The translations under genes and the position numbers were made by a program. The notes beneath the pieces are model-generated. The model ran no database searches. It saw nothing but the letters and a program-made list of their open reading frames with translations, and was not told the DNA's origin. Below, in pieces: positions 26,363 through 34,406 of a stretch of 34,406 nucleotides of DNA. Position 1 is the stretch's first letter. Each line of letters begins with the position of its first letter. The stretch is taken from the NCBI GenBank assembly GCA_018971605.1, contig JAGXAL010000008.1, positions 1 to 34,406 on the forward strand, in the 5' to 3' direction. Source of the stretch: Natronospirales bacterium (GTDB taxonomy: Bacteria > Pseudomonadota > Gammaproteobacteria > Natronospirales > REEB76).

Positions 26363-27067
26363 ATGCGTCAAATCGTGCTGGATACGGAAACCACGGGACT
26401 CGAGCCGGGCGAGGGACATCGCATCATCGAGATCGGCTGCATCGAATTGCTGGACCGGCGCGTTACCCAGCGCGTCTTTCATCAGTATCTCAATCCGGAG
26501 CGCGCGGTGGATGCCGGCGCCGCCGAAGTCCACAACCTCGACGACAAGTTCCTCGCTGACAAACCGCGCTTTGCCCAGATCGCTGCCGAGTTTCTCAAGT
26601 TTGTCGAGGGCGCGGAGCTGGTGATTCACAACGCCGCCTTCGACATGGCGTTTCTCAACAGCGAGTTGCGCCGCCTGGGCGATGCCCAGGCGGATCTCGG
26701 CCGCCACTGCCGCGTGCTGGATACGCTGGAACTGGCGCGGCGGCTGCATCCCGGCCAGAAGAACAGCCTGGACGCCTTGTGCAAACGCTACCACGTGGAC
26801 AACACCGCGCGCGAAGTTCACGGCGCGCTGCTGGATGCGCAACTGCTGGCGGAAGTGTATCTGGCCATGACCGGCGGACAGGCGAGCTTGTCGCTGGACG
26901 CCGCGGCCGGCAAGTTCGGCGCGCAGGCCGGCGTCCCGGCTGCCGTGGATCGCGCCGGCATCAAGTTGACGGTGGTGCATGCCTCCGAACAGGAACTCGA
27001 GGCGCACCGTGAACGCCTCGCTGCGATCCGCAAGCGCAGCGGCGGCAAATGCCTGTGGCCGGAATGA
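26363..27067 (+). CDS. dnaQ: DNA polymerase III epsilon subunit, proofreading exonuclease
   Basis: 3'-5' exonuclease that edits replication errors within the polymerase III core. The 234-residue protein shows the DEDDh active site: Asp7 and Glu9 (VLDTETTGLEP), Asp94 (NAAFDMAFLN), His153 and Asp158 (EVHGALLDAQ). The QKNSLDALCKRY segment is also typical. The last 55 residues match the flexible, alpha-binding tail region. Length is close to E. coli (243). No strong ribosome site is seen before ATG 26363. Confidence 0.97.
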   Translation: MRQIVLDTETTGLEPGEGHRIIEIGCIELLDRRVTQRVFHQYLNPERAVDAGAAEVHNLDDKFLADKPRFAQIAAEFLKFVEGAELVIHNAAFDMAFLNSELRRLGDAQADLGRHCRVLDTLELARRLHPGQKNSLDALCKRYHVDNTAREVHGALLDAQLLAEVYLAMTGGQASLSLDAAAGKFGAQAGVPAAVDRAGIKLTVVHASEQELEAHRERLAAIRKRSGGKCLWPE

Positions 27068-27091
27068 ACGCGTAAGCCGGGACGCTGAATC

Positions 27092-28543
27092 GTGCGCGCA
27101 TGGAATACCCTGCGCGGCCTGTTTCTCGGGGCCGCGCCCGGCTGGTACAAGCTCTGCATCGTTGCGTTTCTGATCATCAATCCTCTGGTGTTTTTCACGG
27201 CTGGCGCCTTTGTGGCGGGCTGGCTGCTGGTCGCGGAGTTCATCTTCACGCTGGCCATGGCGCTCAAATGTTATCCGCTGCAGGCCGGCGGCCTGCTGGT
27301 GCTTGAGGCGGTGCTGATCGGCATGGCTGGGCCGCAATCGGTATATGCGGAAGTCGCGCACAACTTGCCGGTGCTGCTGCTATTGATGTTCATGGTGTCC
27401 GGTATTTTCTTCATGCAGGATCTGCTGTTGGCGGTGTTCACGCGCCTGCTGCTGGGCCTGCAGCGTAAATGGTTGTTGAGCCTGTGCTTTCTGCTGGTCG
27501 GGGCATTCCTGGCAGCCTTCCTTGATGCATTGACGGTGATCGCCGTGGTCATCACCGTGGTCGGCGGTTTCTATGCGGTGTATCAACGTGCGGCAGCTGA
27601 CGGCGCATTGTCCGCAGCCGGGCTGGAACAGTTCCGCGCGTTTTTGCGCAGCTTGGTGATGCATGCTGCGGTCGGTACCACCCTGGGCGGCGTGGTCACG
27701 CTCGTGGGCCAGCCGCAGAATTTGCTGGTAGGCGAGGTCATGGGCTGGAATTTCGGCACCTTTGCCTGGCGCATGGCACCGGTGGCGGTCCCGGTGATTG
27801 CGGCCGGCTTGCTCACCGGTGTGTTGCTGGAGAAGTTCAAGGCCTTCGGCTATGGCGCCAGCCTGCCGGCCGGCGTACGCCAGGTGCTCGCAGTGCACCT
27901 GCAGCAGCAGGCCACCGAGGATCGTGCGCGCCGCCAAACAGTGGTCGGCATTCAGGCCATTGCCGGCGTGCTGCTGATTGCCGCGTTGGCCTGGCATGTG
28001 GCGGAAGTCGGGCTCATCGGCCTCGCTTTGCTCTTGACCGTGACCGCCTTTACCGGGGCTACGGAAGAAAAGCGTCTCGGGCGTGCCTTTCACGAAGCCA
28101 TGCCGTTCGCGGCCTTGCTGGTGGTGTTCTTCGCGGTGGTGGCGGTCATCCAGCAGGGAGCCTTGTTTGCGCCCGTGATTCACTGGGTGCTGGGCTTTGA
28201 AGGGCGCGCGCAACTGGCATTGCTGTATGCCGCCAACGGCTTGCTGTCGGCCGTGAGCGACAACGTGTTTGTGGCGACGGTGTACATCAAGGAAGCCCAG
28301 GCCGCGTTTCTGGCGCAGCACATCAGCCGCGAGCAGTACGAGCTGTTCGCCATTGCCATCAATTCCGGCACCAACATCCCGAGCGTGGCGACGCCCAACG
28401 GCCAGGCGGCATTCCTGTTTCTGCTGACCTCAGGCCTGGCGCCGCTTATCCGCCTCTCTTACCTGCGCATGGTGTGGATGGCATTGCCTTACACCGTGGT
28501 CCTGACCGTGGTTGGGCTATTGGCATTGGTGTTTCTCGTGTGA
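27092..28543 (+). CDS. nhaB: Na+/H+ antiporter NhaB
   Basis: Inner-membrane antiporter that expels Na+ in exchange for protons. The 483-residue, highly hydrophobic protein has about 12 membrane segments and the family signature stretches [43 protein letters not shown] and [15 protein letters not shown]. Start is GTG 27092, giving an N terminus that aligns with E. coli NhaB up to GWYKL; no clear ribosome site precedes it. It follows dnaQ by 24 nt, which suggests co-transcription but not related function. Confidence 0.96.
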   Translation: MRAWNTLRGLFLGAAPGWYKLCIVAFLIINPLVFFTAGAFVAGWLLVAEFIFTLAMALKCYPLQAGGLLVLEAVLIGMAGPQSVYAEVAHNLPVLLLLMFMVSGIFFMQDLLLAVFTRLLLGLQRKWLLSLCFLLVGAFLAAFLDALTVIAVVITVVGGFYAVYQRAAADGALSAAGLEQFRAFLRSLVMHAAVGTTLGGVVTLVGQPQNLLVGEVMGWNFGTFAWRMAPVAVPVIAAGLLTGVLLEKFKAFGYGASLPAGVRQVLAVHLQQQATEDRARRQTVVGIQAIAGVLLIAALAWHVAEVGLIGLALLLTVTAFTGATEEKRLGRAFHEAMPFAALLVVFFAVVAVIQQGALFAPVIHWVLGFEGRAQLALLYAANGLLSAVSDNVFVATVYIKEAQAAFLAQHISREQYELFAIAINSGTNIPSVATPNGQAAFLFLLTSGLAPLIRLSYLRMVWMALPYTVVLTVVGLLALVFLV

Positions 28544-28620
28544 GCAGCGTGGATGGGCTAAACTGATGCGACAGGACGCCGGCACGCGCGGATCGAACCC
28601 GACCAATAAAGAGGTGACGC

Positions 28621-29283
28621 ATGTTGAAGATACTTGCAGACTTGGGTACCGGGTGTCTGCTGCTGGCGTGGCCGCTCCTGGGTGTCGCGCAACAAACGAG
28701 TATCCCGCAAGGCCAGCCGGTACAGTTGAGTGCGCAGCAAACGCCGGAGCCGACAACCACAGCACCGCCGCAAGATGTCTTCAGCTACAGTTACCTGCAG
28801 ATCAATCGCCTGTCCGAACAGTCGCATTCGTTCGACAGCCTGTCGGCGGGCAACGGTCTGCGCTTCTCCTATGATTTCCCCGACCAGGTGTACGTGTTCG
28901 GCGAATGGAACGGCCTGAATTTTGACAAGCTGCCCGGCAGTCATGATGTCACCGGCATCGGCGTGGGCGCGCATCAGGCGTACAACGCCTCGACCTCTTT
29001 TTATATCAACCTGTCCTATCTGCGGGACAGCTTGAGCGGGTCCCTGGGCGGTGCGCGGGATTATTACTGGCGGCTGAGCTACGGTTTCCAGAGCCACTTG
29101 TCGAGCTACGTGGGACTGACCGCGGCCATCCTCACCGAGCGCAATACCGATTTCGGGCGCCGTCCGTTTGGCGAACGCCTGGGCCTAGTTTTCGGCGGCA
29201 GCGCTGCGGCCCTGACGATCTCCGCCGAGCACACCAACAACGGCAACCGCCTGGAAGCGGCGCTCAGCTGGTACTACAAGTAA
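28621..29283 (+). CDS. Predicted outer-membrane beta-barrel protein of unknown function
   Basis: A 220-residue exported protein. A signal peptide (about residues 1-23, ending GVAQQ) is followed by a Gln/Pro/Thr-rich linker and then alternating polar/aromatic strands typical of a small barrel (FSYSYLQINRL, GLRFSYDF, YVFGEWNGLNF, TSFYINLSYL, YYWRLSYGF, AALTISAEHT). It ends in ALSWYYK and lacks the usual terminal Phe. About eight strands can be imagined. AGAGGTGA before ATG 28621 is a good ribosome site. It lies between nhaB and kch, 28 nt before the latter. I cannot name the family. Confidence 0.75.
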   Translation: MLKILADLGTGCLLLAWPLLGVAQQTSIPQGQPVQLSAQQTPEPTTTAPPQDVFSYSYLQINRLSEQSHSFDSLSAGNGLRFSYDFPDQVYVFGEWNGLNFDKLPGSHDVTGIGVGAHQAYNASTSFYINLSYLRDSLSGSLGGARDYYWRLSYGFQSHLSSYVGLTAAILTERNTDFGRRPFGERLGLVFGGSAAALTISAEHTNNGNRLEAALSWYYK

Positions 29284-29311
29284 TCCGCCGGATGCGCTGC
29301 GGCCGTATTCC

Positions 29312-30541
29312 ATGCCCGGCCCCCTGGATTTTGCCAAGCACCTGAATGCCGGGTTCTGGCCGCACGCGAGGCGCGTGTATTTGCGCCTGCGCCGCGACCT
29401 GCATCTCAATCTCTGGTTCCCGCACGTGGTGCTCGCGGTCGCGGTGGCCTTGCTGGGCGTGCTGAAGATACTGCCGGAAATCCCGCGGGTGGCCGGCATG
29501 CATTTGTTCGGTGGCGGTGCGGTACAGTCCGCCGCGTTGATGCATTCCGTGGTGCACGGCTTACCGGCCATCGTGCTCGGACTGTTTCTGATCATCATGG
29601 CCATCGGCATGCTGTTGCGTTCCAAGCTTGCCTGGGTCATCGTGATCCTGATTCTCGCGGCCAACTTGATATTCGGCATCCTCAGCAGCGCGGCCAGCTC
29701 CCGGGCCTTGCTGGTATTCGACGTCATCCTGCTGATCGCCACACTGGTGAGCTACCGCAGCTTCCGGCGCAGCAGTCTGGCGGCCGGCACCTTGTTCGCG
29801 GTCACCAGCATCCTGTTGCTGCTGGTGTACGCGGTGTTCGGCAGTTTTGAACTGGGCGCGGATTTCAAGCCGCCGATCACCGATCTGGCCACCGCCTTGT
29901 ATTTTTCGGTGGTGACCATGACCACCGTGGGTTACGGCGACATCACCCCGCAGACCGTCGAGGCCAAGCTGTTCGTGGTGTCGTTCATCGTGCTGGCGGT
30001 GGCGATTTTTGCCGTATCCTTGGGCGCCATCCTGGTGCCGGTGATCAATGGCAGGCTCGCGAGCCTGCTGAAGCCCGGAGGGAGGAAGATGCAACGCAGC
30101 AATCATTTCGTGATCGTGGGCGACTCCGCGCTCGGCAACAATACCTGCCGAGAGCTGCAGGCGCGCCACGAGCCGGTTACATTTATATACCCGCACGAGA
30201 CGGCGCCCGGCGACCCGAACCGGGACGTGGTGGTGGGCAAGCCCAATGACCTGGAGGTGCTGCGCAAGGCGGGAGCCGTGCAGGCGAAAGCAGTGCTGGC
30301 GCTGAGCGAGAACGACGATCAAAACGCCTTCGTGGTGCTCGCCATGCATGAGCTGGCGCCCGAGGTCAAGACGGTGGTGCTGGTGCGCAATCCGGACAAT
30401 CTCGCCAACATGCGGCGCGTGCGCCCGGATCTGATTTTTTCACCGCAACTGCTCGGCGGCGAACTCCTGGCCATGGCCTTGAGCGGTGAGCAGATCAGCA
30501 CCGAAAACCTGCTCGGCCAACTGTTGCAGTATCGCGCCTGA
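29312..30541 (+). CDS. kch: Voltage-gated-type potassium channel with RCK domain, Kch ortholog
   Basis: Six-helix inner-membrane K+ channel with a cytosolic regulator-of-K+-conductance domain. The 409-residue protein parallels E. coli Kch through its length: membrane helices between about 35 and 245, selectivity filter TVGYGD at 205-210, then an RCK/TrkA-N domain (HFVIVGDSALGNNTCREL ... LALSENDDQNAFVVLAMHELAP ... LIFSPQLLGGELLAMALSGEQI). The charged S4-like helix is weak, as in Kch. The first ATG has no ribosome site, but an internal Met260, right at the start of the RCK domain, is preceded by GGAGG at 7-nt spacing. The channel may therefore be made together with a free RCK domain. Confidence 0.94.
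   Translation: MPGPLDFAKHLNAGFWPHARRVYLRLRRDLHLNLWFPHVVLAVAVALLGVLKILPEIPRVAGMHLFGGGAVQSAALMHSVVHGLPAIVLGLFLIIMAIGMLLRSKLAWVIVILILAANLIFGILSSAASSRALLVFDVILLIATLVSYRSFRRSSLAAGTLFAVTSILLLLVYAVFGSFELGADFKPPITDLATALYFSVVTMTTVGYGDITPQTVEAKLFVVSFIVLAVAIFAVSLGAILVPVINGRLASLLKPGGRKMQRSNHFVIVGDSALGNNTCRELQARHEPVTFIYPHETAPGDPNRDVVVGKPNDLEVLRKAGAVQAKAVLALSENDDQNAFVVLAMHELAPEVKTVVLVRNPDNLANMRRVRPDLIFSPQLLGGELLAMALSGEQISTENLLGQLLQYRA
30077..30091 (+). promoter_or_regulatory. Internal ribosome-binding site within kch
   Basis: GGAGGGAGGA precedes the in-frame ATG at 30089. GGAGG at 30077-30081 has ideal 7-nt spacing. Initiation here would give a soluble RCK domain of 150 residues, comparable to the internal start known in MthK and proposed for E. 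coli Kch. Confidence 0.6.
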
Positions 30542-30609
30542 ACCGCCGGTCAAGGCTGGCGGCGGGGGCTCGTGTAAAATAGCCGCCCGTTTCAGTCTCC
30601 CGGCTCGAC

Positions 30610-32016
30610 ATGACCGTCCGTACCCGCTTTGCCCCCAGTCCCACCGGTTATCTGCACATCGGCGGCGCCCGCACCGCGCTGTTCTGCTGGCTGTACGCGC
30701 GCCATCACCATGGCCAGTTCATTCTGCGCATTGAGGACACCGACCGCGAGCGCTCCACGCCGCAAGCCGTACAGGCGATCCTCGACGGCATGGGCTGGCT
30801 GGAACTGCGGCCCGACGAGGGGCCCTTCTATCAGACGCAGCGCTTTGACCGCTACAGTGAAGTGGCGGCGCAGTTGCGCCGTACGGGGCACGCGTATCAC
30901 TGCTATTGCAGCAAGGAGGAACTGGAACATATGCGTGCCGAGCAGTTGGCACGCAAACAGAAACCGCGTTACGACGGCCGTTGCCGCGAGCGCAAGCAAT
31001 CGTTGCCCGGCGTCGCGCCGGTGCTGCGCTTCAAGAACCCACAGACCGGTCAATCGGTGGTCAACGACCTGGTACGCGGCAAGGTGGTGTTCGACAACGC
31101 GGAACTGGACGATCTCATCATCCTGCGCTCGGATGGCACGCCCACCTACAATTTCACCGTGGTGGTGGACGACATGGACATGCACATCAGCCACGTGATC
31201 CGCGGCGACGATCACCTCAACAATACGCCGCGCCAGATCAACATTTTCCAGGCGCTCGGCGTGGAGCCGCCGCAGTACGCGCATCTGCCGATGATCCTAG
31301 GGCCGGACGGCACCAAGCTCTCCAAGCGCCACGGCGCGGTGAGCGTGATGCAGTACCGCGAGGATGGCATATTGCCAGCCGCCTTGCTCAATTACCTGGT
31401 GCGTCTCGGCTGGTCGCACGGCGATCAGGAAATCTTCACGCGCGAACAGATGATCGAATATTTCGACCTCGGCGACGTGAATCAGTCGGCCTCGGCCATC
31501 AACCCCGCGAAGCTCGAATGGCTGAACCAGCAATACATCAAGGGCGGCGATCCCGAGGTGCTGGCGACGGAACTGCGCTGGCATCTGGCGCGCGTGGGCG
31601 TCGAGACCGATGACGAAGCCAAGCTTGCCGCCGTGGTGCGCGCGCAGGCCGAGCGCGCCAGGACGCTCAAGGAAATGGCGGAGCACAGTCGCTTTTTCTT
31701 CCAGGACTTTGCCGACTATGACCCGCAAGCAGCTCAGAAAAATTTGACGGTGGACGCCCAACCGGCGCTCACCACGATAAGGGAAGGGCTGGCGGCGCTC
31801 AAAGACTGGTCGGCCGCCGCGGTACATGTGCTGGTGGGTGAGGTAGCGACAGCAATGGACGTGAAGCTCGGCAAAGTCGCGCAGCCGCTGCGGGTGTCGG
31901 TTTCCGGCGGCAGCATCTCGCCGCCCATCGACGTGACCCTGGAAATCCTCGGGCGAGAGGTGACGCTGGCACGGCTGGATCGTGCGCTTGCCTGGATCGC
32001 GGCACAAACCCGCTGA
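30610..32016 (+). CDS. gltX: Glutamyl-tRNA synthetase, second copy (canonical type)
   Basis: Class I GluRS of 468 residues, very similar in pattern to the E. coli enzyme: [20 protein letters not shown] (HIGH motif at 16-19), zinc-type cysteines (CYC ... GRC, with Glu in place of the final His), THVIRGDDHLNNTPRQ-like segment, KLSKRHGAVSVMQY and LVRLGWSHGDQEIFTRE. A TAAAAT -10-like box lies at 30575-30580, 30 nt before the ATG, without a clear -35. It differs clearly from the first copy (694-2109): LSKRE there, KLSKRHG here. Its substrate gene tRNA-Glu lies 440 bp downstream. It is the better candidate for the ordinary tRNA-Glu enzyme. Confidence 0.96.
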   Translation: MTVRTRFAPSPTGYLHIGGARTALFCWLYARHHHGQFILRIEDTDRERSTPQAVQAILDGMGWLELRPDEGPFYQTQRFDRYSEVAAQLRRTGHAYHCYCSKEELEHMRAEQLARKQKPRYDGRCRERKQSLPGVAPVLRFKNPQTGQSVVNDLVRGKVVFDNAELDDLIILRSDGTPTYNFTVVVDDMDMHISHVIRGDDHLNNTPRQINIFQALGVEPPQYAHLPMILGPDGTKLSKRHGAVSVMQYREDGILPAALLNYLVRLGWSHGDQEIFTREQMIEYFDLGDVNQSASAINPAKLEWLNQQYIKGGDPEVLATELRWHLARVGVETDDEAKLAAVVRAQAERARTLKEMAEHSRFFFQDFADYDPQAAQKNLTVDAQPALTTIREGLAALKDWSAAAVHVLVGEVATAMDVKLGKVAQPLRVSVSGGSISPPIDVTLEILGREVTLARLDRALAWIAAQTR

Positions 32017-32032
32017 TATTCCCGACATTTTA

Positions 32033-32062
32033 TTGACAGCCCGGGTAGCAGGCCGGAAAATA
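32033..32062 (+). promoter_or_regulatory. Promoter of tRNA-Ala
   Basis: Perfect TTGACA (32033-32038), 17-nt spacer, then GAAAAT (32056-32061), followed by a GC-rich discriminator (ACGCGCCCCGCG) of the kind found in stringently controlled stable-RNA promoters. The tRNA starts at 32075. Confidence 0.72.
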
Positions 32063-32074
32063 CGCGCCCCGCGT

Positions 32075-32150
32075 GGGGCTATAGCTCAGCTGGGAGAGCG
32101 CCTGCATGGCATGCAGGAGGTCGCCGGTTCGATCCCGGCTAGCTCCACCA
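32075..32150 (+). tRNA. tRNA-Ala (anticodon GGC)
   Basis: A 76-nt cloverleaf with acceptor GGGGCTA/TAGCTCC, anticodon stem CCTGC/GCAGG with loop ATGGCAT, and encoded CCA. The 3' acceptor strand contains a G.T pairing. It is followed by a repeat unit ending in a copy of its own 3' end. Confidence 0.96.
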
Positions 32151-32288
32151 GAGATTGTTGTGACTGGTGGCAGAGAGCCATCCATGGCGGACAGACCAGC
32201 TTGGACATCCTGTCCAAGCGCTGGGCAGGAACGAACAGCCACTGGCTGTTCGTTTGGAGCACCTGCCTCGCCCCGGCTAGCTCCACCA
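32151..32288 (+). repeat. tRNA-3'-end-duplicating repeat unit 1 (tRNA-Ala locus)
   Basis: From the tRNA-Ala CCA to a second copy of its 3' end (32272-32288) is 138 bp. Twenty bases, 17 of them tRNA, are identical in both places. Three hairpins occupy the same positions as in the tRNA-Lys unit: GCCAT-CC-ATGGC (32177-32188), GCTTGGACA-TCC-TGTCCAAGC (32199-32219) and a 10-bp stem around ACT (32231-32253). GCCTCGCC precedes the tRNA copy, again as at tRNA-Lys. Confidence 0.9.
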
Positions 32289-32456
32289 GAGTTTTGGAGA
32301 GAGAACTCCCAGAACCGTCCTTGGTGCGCCAACCGGCCCGGACATCGTGTCCGGGCACTCGGCGGGGCGAAGCAGTGCTTCGCCTGGTAGCGTGTCCCGG
32401 GGCGAGTTCTGCAGTAAAGTTTGATGCACAGGGAATCATAAAGGTTCTTCCGCCTC
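32289..32456 (+). repeat. Degenerate second repeat unit before tRNA-Glu
   Basis: After the duplicated tRNA-Ala end come GAGTTTTGG (like the GAG-ATT-TTG after each CCA), a 9-bp stem with core CCGGACA-TCG-TGTCCGG (32336-32356) and GGCGAAGC-AGT-GCTTCGCC (32366-32384). The centres lie 58 and 87 nt after the CCA, near the second and third hairpin positions of the complete units. No third tRNA copy follows. I see no gene and no clear promoter for tRNA-Glu in 32385-32456. Confidence 0.72.
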
Positions 32457-32532
32457 GTCCCCATCGTCTAGAGGCCCAGGACATCGCCCTTTCACGGCGG
32501 TAACGGGGGTTCGAATCCCCCTGGGGACGCCA
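32457..32532 (+). tRNA. tRNA-Glu (anticodon TTC)
   Basis: A 76-nt cloverleaf with acceptor GTCCCCA/TGGGGAC, anticodon loop CTTTCAC and encoded CCA. It is probably read from the tRNA-Ala promoter through the repeats, since no good promoter of its own is seen. Confidence 0.97.
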
Positions 32533-32545
32533 CTATTCCTTGATT

Positions 32546-32575
32546 TTGAGCGTCCGGGGCTAATGGGCGTACAAT
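32546..32575 (+). promoter_or_regulatory. Candidate promoter of kup
   Basis: TTGAGC (32546-32551), 18-nt spacer and TACAAT (32570-32575), followed by GCGCGCCC. It predicts a leader of about 130 nt. Confidence 0.6.
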
Positions 32576-32643
32576 GCGCGCCCGAAACAATACCGACCTG
32601 AGCGGAAGCGCGCCTAATCTGCTGCAAGTGACCATTTGGTTGT

Positions 32644-32682
32644 ACCGGCTGGTGCTCGAACGAGACCGGCCGGTTGTGTTTT
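32644..32682 (+). terminator. Terminator-like hairpin in the kup leader
   Basis: A GC-rich stem (ACCGGC ... GCCGGT, 32644-32674, with inner CTCG/CGAG pairing and one bulge) is followed by TGTGTTTT. It lies between the candidate promoter and the GTG start, so it could end the tRNA-Glu transcript or act as an attenuator for kup. Confidence 0.45.
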
Positions 32683-32709
32683 GGGAGTCCAGGAGCGGGG
32701 AGACGTCGG

Positions 32710-34406
32710 GTGAATAAACTCGAAACCAACAGCGCCACGCCATCCATGCGTTCCCGCCACGCCAATGGCGACAGCGGTCCGCTGGATCGCAAGCGCCTGT
32801 TGACCTTGAGTCTGGGCGCTCTCGGGATCGTGTTCGGCGATCTCGGCACCAGCCCGCTTTACACTTTTTCCAGCGCGTTTTCGAGCGGCTATGGGCTCAG
32901 CATGACGCCCGAGAACGTGCTCGGCGTGGTGTCGCTGGTGTTGTGGACGCTGATCATCATCGTTTGCATCAAGTATGCGGTCTTCGTGCTGCGCGCCGAT
33001 AACAAGGGCGAGGGCGGTATCCTGGCGCTGCTGGCGCTGCTGGATCCCTGGCGTGCACCGCGTAGCAAGCGCTCGCACGTGCTCATCGCGCTCGGAGTGT
33101 TCGGCGCCGCGCTCCTGTATGGCGACGGCATGATTACGCCGGCGATCTCGGTGCTGAGCGCGGTAGAGGGCTTGCAGGTGGCCACGCCGACGCTGGACCG
33201 TTCGGTGATCATCCTGATCACCGTGATCGTGCTGCTGCTGTTGTTCGTATTCCAGAAAAACGGTACACGCCGCGTGGGTTTCGTGTTCGGCCCCATCATG
33301 CTGCTGTGGTTTTTCGTCATTGCGCTGCTGGGCTTGATTGCCATCCTGCGCTATCCCGCCGTGCTGGTGGCCATCAATCCGGCCTATGCGCTGTATTTCA
33401 TTTTCCATCACGGCTTTGCCGATATCATCGTGCTGGGCGCGGTGTTTCTGTGCGTGACCGGTGCCGAGGCGCTGTATGCCGACATCGGGCACTTCGGACA
33501 GACGCCGATCCGCTTCTCCTGGTTTTTCTTTGTGATGCCGGCGCTATTGCTCAACTACTTCGGCCAGGCGGCTGCGATTCTGGCGCATCCGGGCCAGAGT
33601 GTGGCGCAGCCGTTCTACAATCTTTCGCCGAGCTGGTTTCTGTATCCCATGGTGGTGTTGGCGACCGCGGCTACCGTCATTGCCTCGCAAGCCATCATTT
33701 CCGGCGCCTTCTCGCTCATGAGCCAGGCGATCCAGTTTGGCCAAAGCCCGCGCCTCACGATTGTGCGCACCTCGGCCGAGATTGAAGGCCAGATTTACAT
33801 CCCTTCGCTCAACTGGATACTCGCGATCGCCACCATCCTCATCGTGCTGGGTTTCAAGACTTCCAACAACCTCGCGGCGGCCTACGGCGTGGCGGTGAGT
33901 TCCACCATGCTGATCACCACTATGCTGCTGTTTCTCGCCATGCGTGAGCATTGGCGCTGGCCCATGTGGGCCGTCGCCCCGATCATCAGCTGTTTCTTCA
34001 TCGTGGACTTCGTGTATTTCCTGGCCAACATTTTCAAAATCTGGGACGGCGGCTGGCTGCCGCTGCTGGTCGGGCTGGTGGGCTTCACCATCATGACCAC
34101 CTGGGCGACCGGACGCCAGAACCTCATTGACCGGCTGCGTACCATCACCCAGCCGCTGGACGCGTTTCTCGACCACATCCGCGAGCTGCGGCCGGTGCGC
34201 GTGCACGGCACCGGCATCTTCATGACCGCACCCAATCTCGGCACGCCACCCATGCTGCAGCACCATCTGGAACACAACCAAGTGCTCCATGAGCAGGTAG
34301 TGCTGCTTACGGTGCTGACCGAGGACGTGCCCTTTGTGCACCCGCAGCGGCGTCTGGAGGTGGAGAAGCTGGAACTCGGTTTTTACCGCGTGCTTGCCCA
34401 CTACGG
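32710..34406 (+). CDS. kup: Potassium uptake protein Kup (3' end outside the window)
   Basis: Proton-coupled K+ importer of the KUP/HAK/KT family in the inner membrane. 565 codons are present and the frame is still open at the window edge; the family is usually about 620-630 residues, so roughly the last tenth is missing. Recognisable blocks are GALGIVFGDLGTSPLYTFSSAF, RADNKGEGGILALLALL, GAALLYGDGMITPAISVLSAVEG, TGAEALYADIGHFG, LNYFGQAA and QSPRLTIVRTSAEIEGQIYIPSLNW, with about 12 membrane helices before the soluble tail. Start is GTG 32710, with GGGGAG at 7-nt spacing. An in-frame ATG lies 12 codons later. Confidence 0.95.
   Translation, partial: MNKLETNSATPSMRSRHANGDSGPLDRKRLLTLSLGALGIVFGDLGTSPLYTFSSAFSSGYGLSMTPENVLGVVSLVLWTLIIIVCIKYAVFVLRADNKGEGGILALLALLDPWRAPRSKRSHVLIALGVFGAALLYGDGMITPAISVLSAVEGLQVATPTLDRSVIILITVIVLLLLFVFQKNGTRRVGFVFGPIMLLWFFVIALLGLIAILRYPAVLVAINPAYALYFIFHHGFADIIVLGAVFLCVTGAEALYADIGHFGQTPIRFSWFFFVMPALLLNYFGQAAAILAHPGQSVAQPFYNLSPSWFLYPMVVLATAATVIASQAIISGAFSLMSQAIQFGQSPRLTIVRTSAEIEGQIYIPSLNWILAIATILIVLGFKTSNNLAAAYGVAVSSTMLITTMLLFLAMREHWRWPMWAVAPIISCFFIVDFVYFLANIFKIWDGGWLPLLVGLVGFTIMTTWATGRQNLIDRLRTITQPLDAFLDHIRELRPVRVHGTGIFMTAPNLGTPPMLQHHLEHNQVLHEQVVLLTVLTEDVPFVHPQRRLEVEKLELGFYRVLAHY

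Noticed and set aside
26339-27361. Minus-strand ORF of 340 codons opposite dnaQ, and 33544-34401 opposite kup
   Set aside because: Shadow reading frames of strong plus-strand genes.
30543-30562. Terminator after kch
   Set aside because: A 7-bp stem with a wobble pair but no T-tract.
32134-32384. CRISPR-like array
   Set aside because: Only two tRNA-derived copies with structured, non-spacer sequence between them, and no cas genes.

Overview
The window is GC-rich chromosomal DNA from a gammaproteobacterium. The evidence is the gene order gloB / yafS-like / rnhA / dnaQ, the cluster tRNA-Leu / tig / clpP / clpX / lon / hupB / ppiD, and close resemblance of NhaB, Kch, Kup, FabI, PpiA and the second GluRS to their E. 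coli counterparts. It is not an enteric: there are two full-length glutamyl-tRNA synthetases, a cbpA-cbpM-pgi cluster and a tRNA Pro-Arg-His-Lys cluster. I cannot place it more finely from sequence alone. I see no phage, integrase, transposase or CRISPR.

Layout. 1-4412: ppiA-like lipoprotein cyclophilin (-), divergent gltX (first copy)-cysS (+), then folD (-) converging on cysS. 4413-5766: tRNA-Pro, Arg, His, Lys set among many short perfect hairpins and a tRNA-3'-end-duplicating repeat. 5767-9776: Fnr-type regulator without cysteine ligands, the L,D-cross-link pair mepK and ldtD (-), and a Met-rich secreted protein (+) divergent from ldtD across a promoter region with two Fnr-type boxes. 9806-12753: cbpA-cbpM-pgi (-). 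12997-19769: tRNA-Leu, tig, clpP, clpX, lon, hupB, tRNA-Val, tRNA-Asp, terminator; this is the protein folding and quality-control block, with sigma-32-like promoters before clpX and lon. 19811-25096: ppiD (+), then gloB-mltD-fabI (-). 25181-28543: yafS-like, rnhA, dnaQ, nhaB (+). 28621-32016: outer-membrane protein, kch potassium channel, second gltX (+). 32075-32532: tRNA-Ala and tRNA-Glu with the same kind of repeat as at tRNA-Lys. 32710-end: kup potassium uptake gene, cut by the window edge.

Themes. Protein folding and turnover dominate (PpiA, Tig, ClpP, ClpX, Lon, PpiD, CbpA). Envelope remodelling is represented by LdtD, MepK and MltD. K+/Na+ homeostasis is represented by NhaB, Kch and Kup. 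The coding content is housekeeping.

The most unusual thing is non-coding. Downstream of tRNA-Lys and tRNA-Ala lie units of 136 and 138 bp that start after the tRNA CCA, carry three hairpins at nearly fixed positions, and end in a fresh copy of the host tRNA's own 3' end, followed by a second, degenerating unit. The hairpin sequences differ between loci while pairing and spacing are kept. The organisation recalls the tRNA-Tyr (tyrT/rtT) repeats of E. coli.
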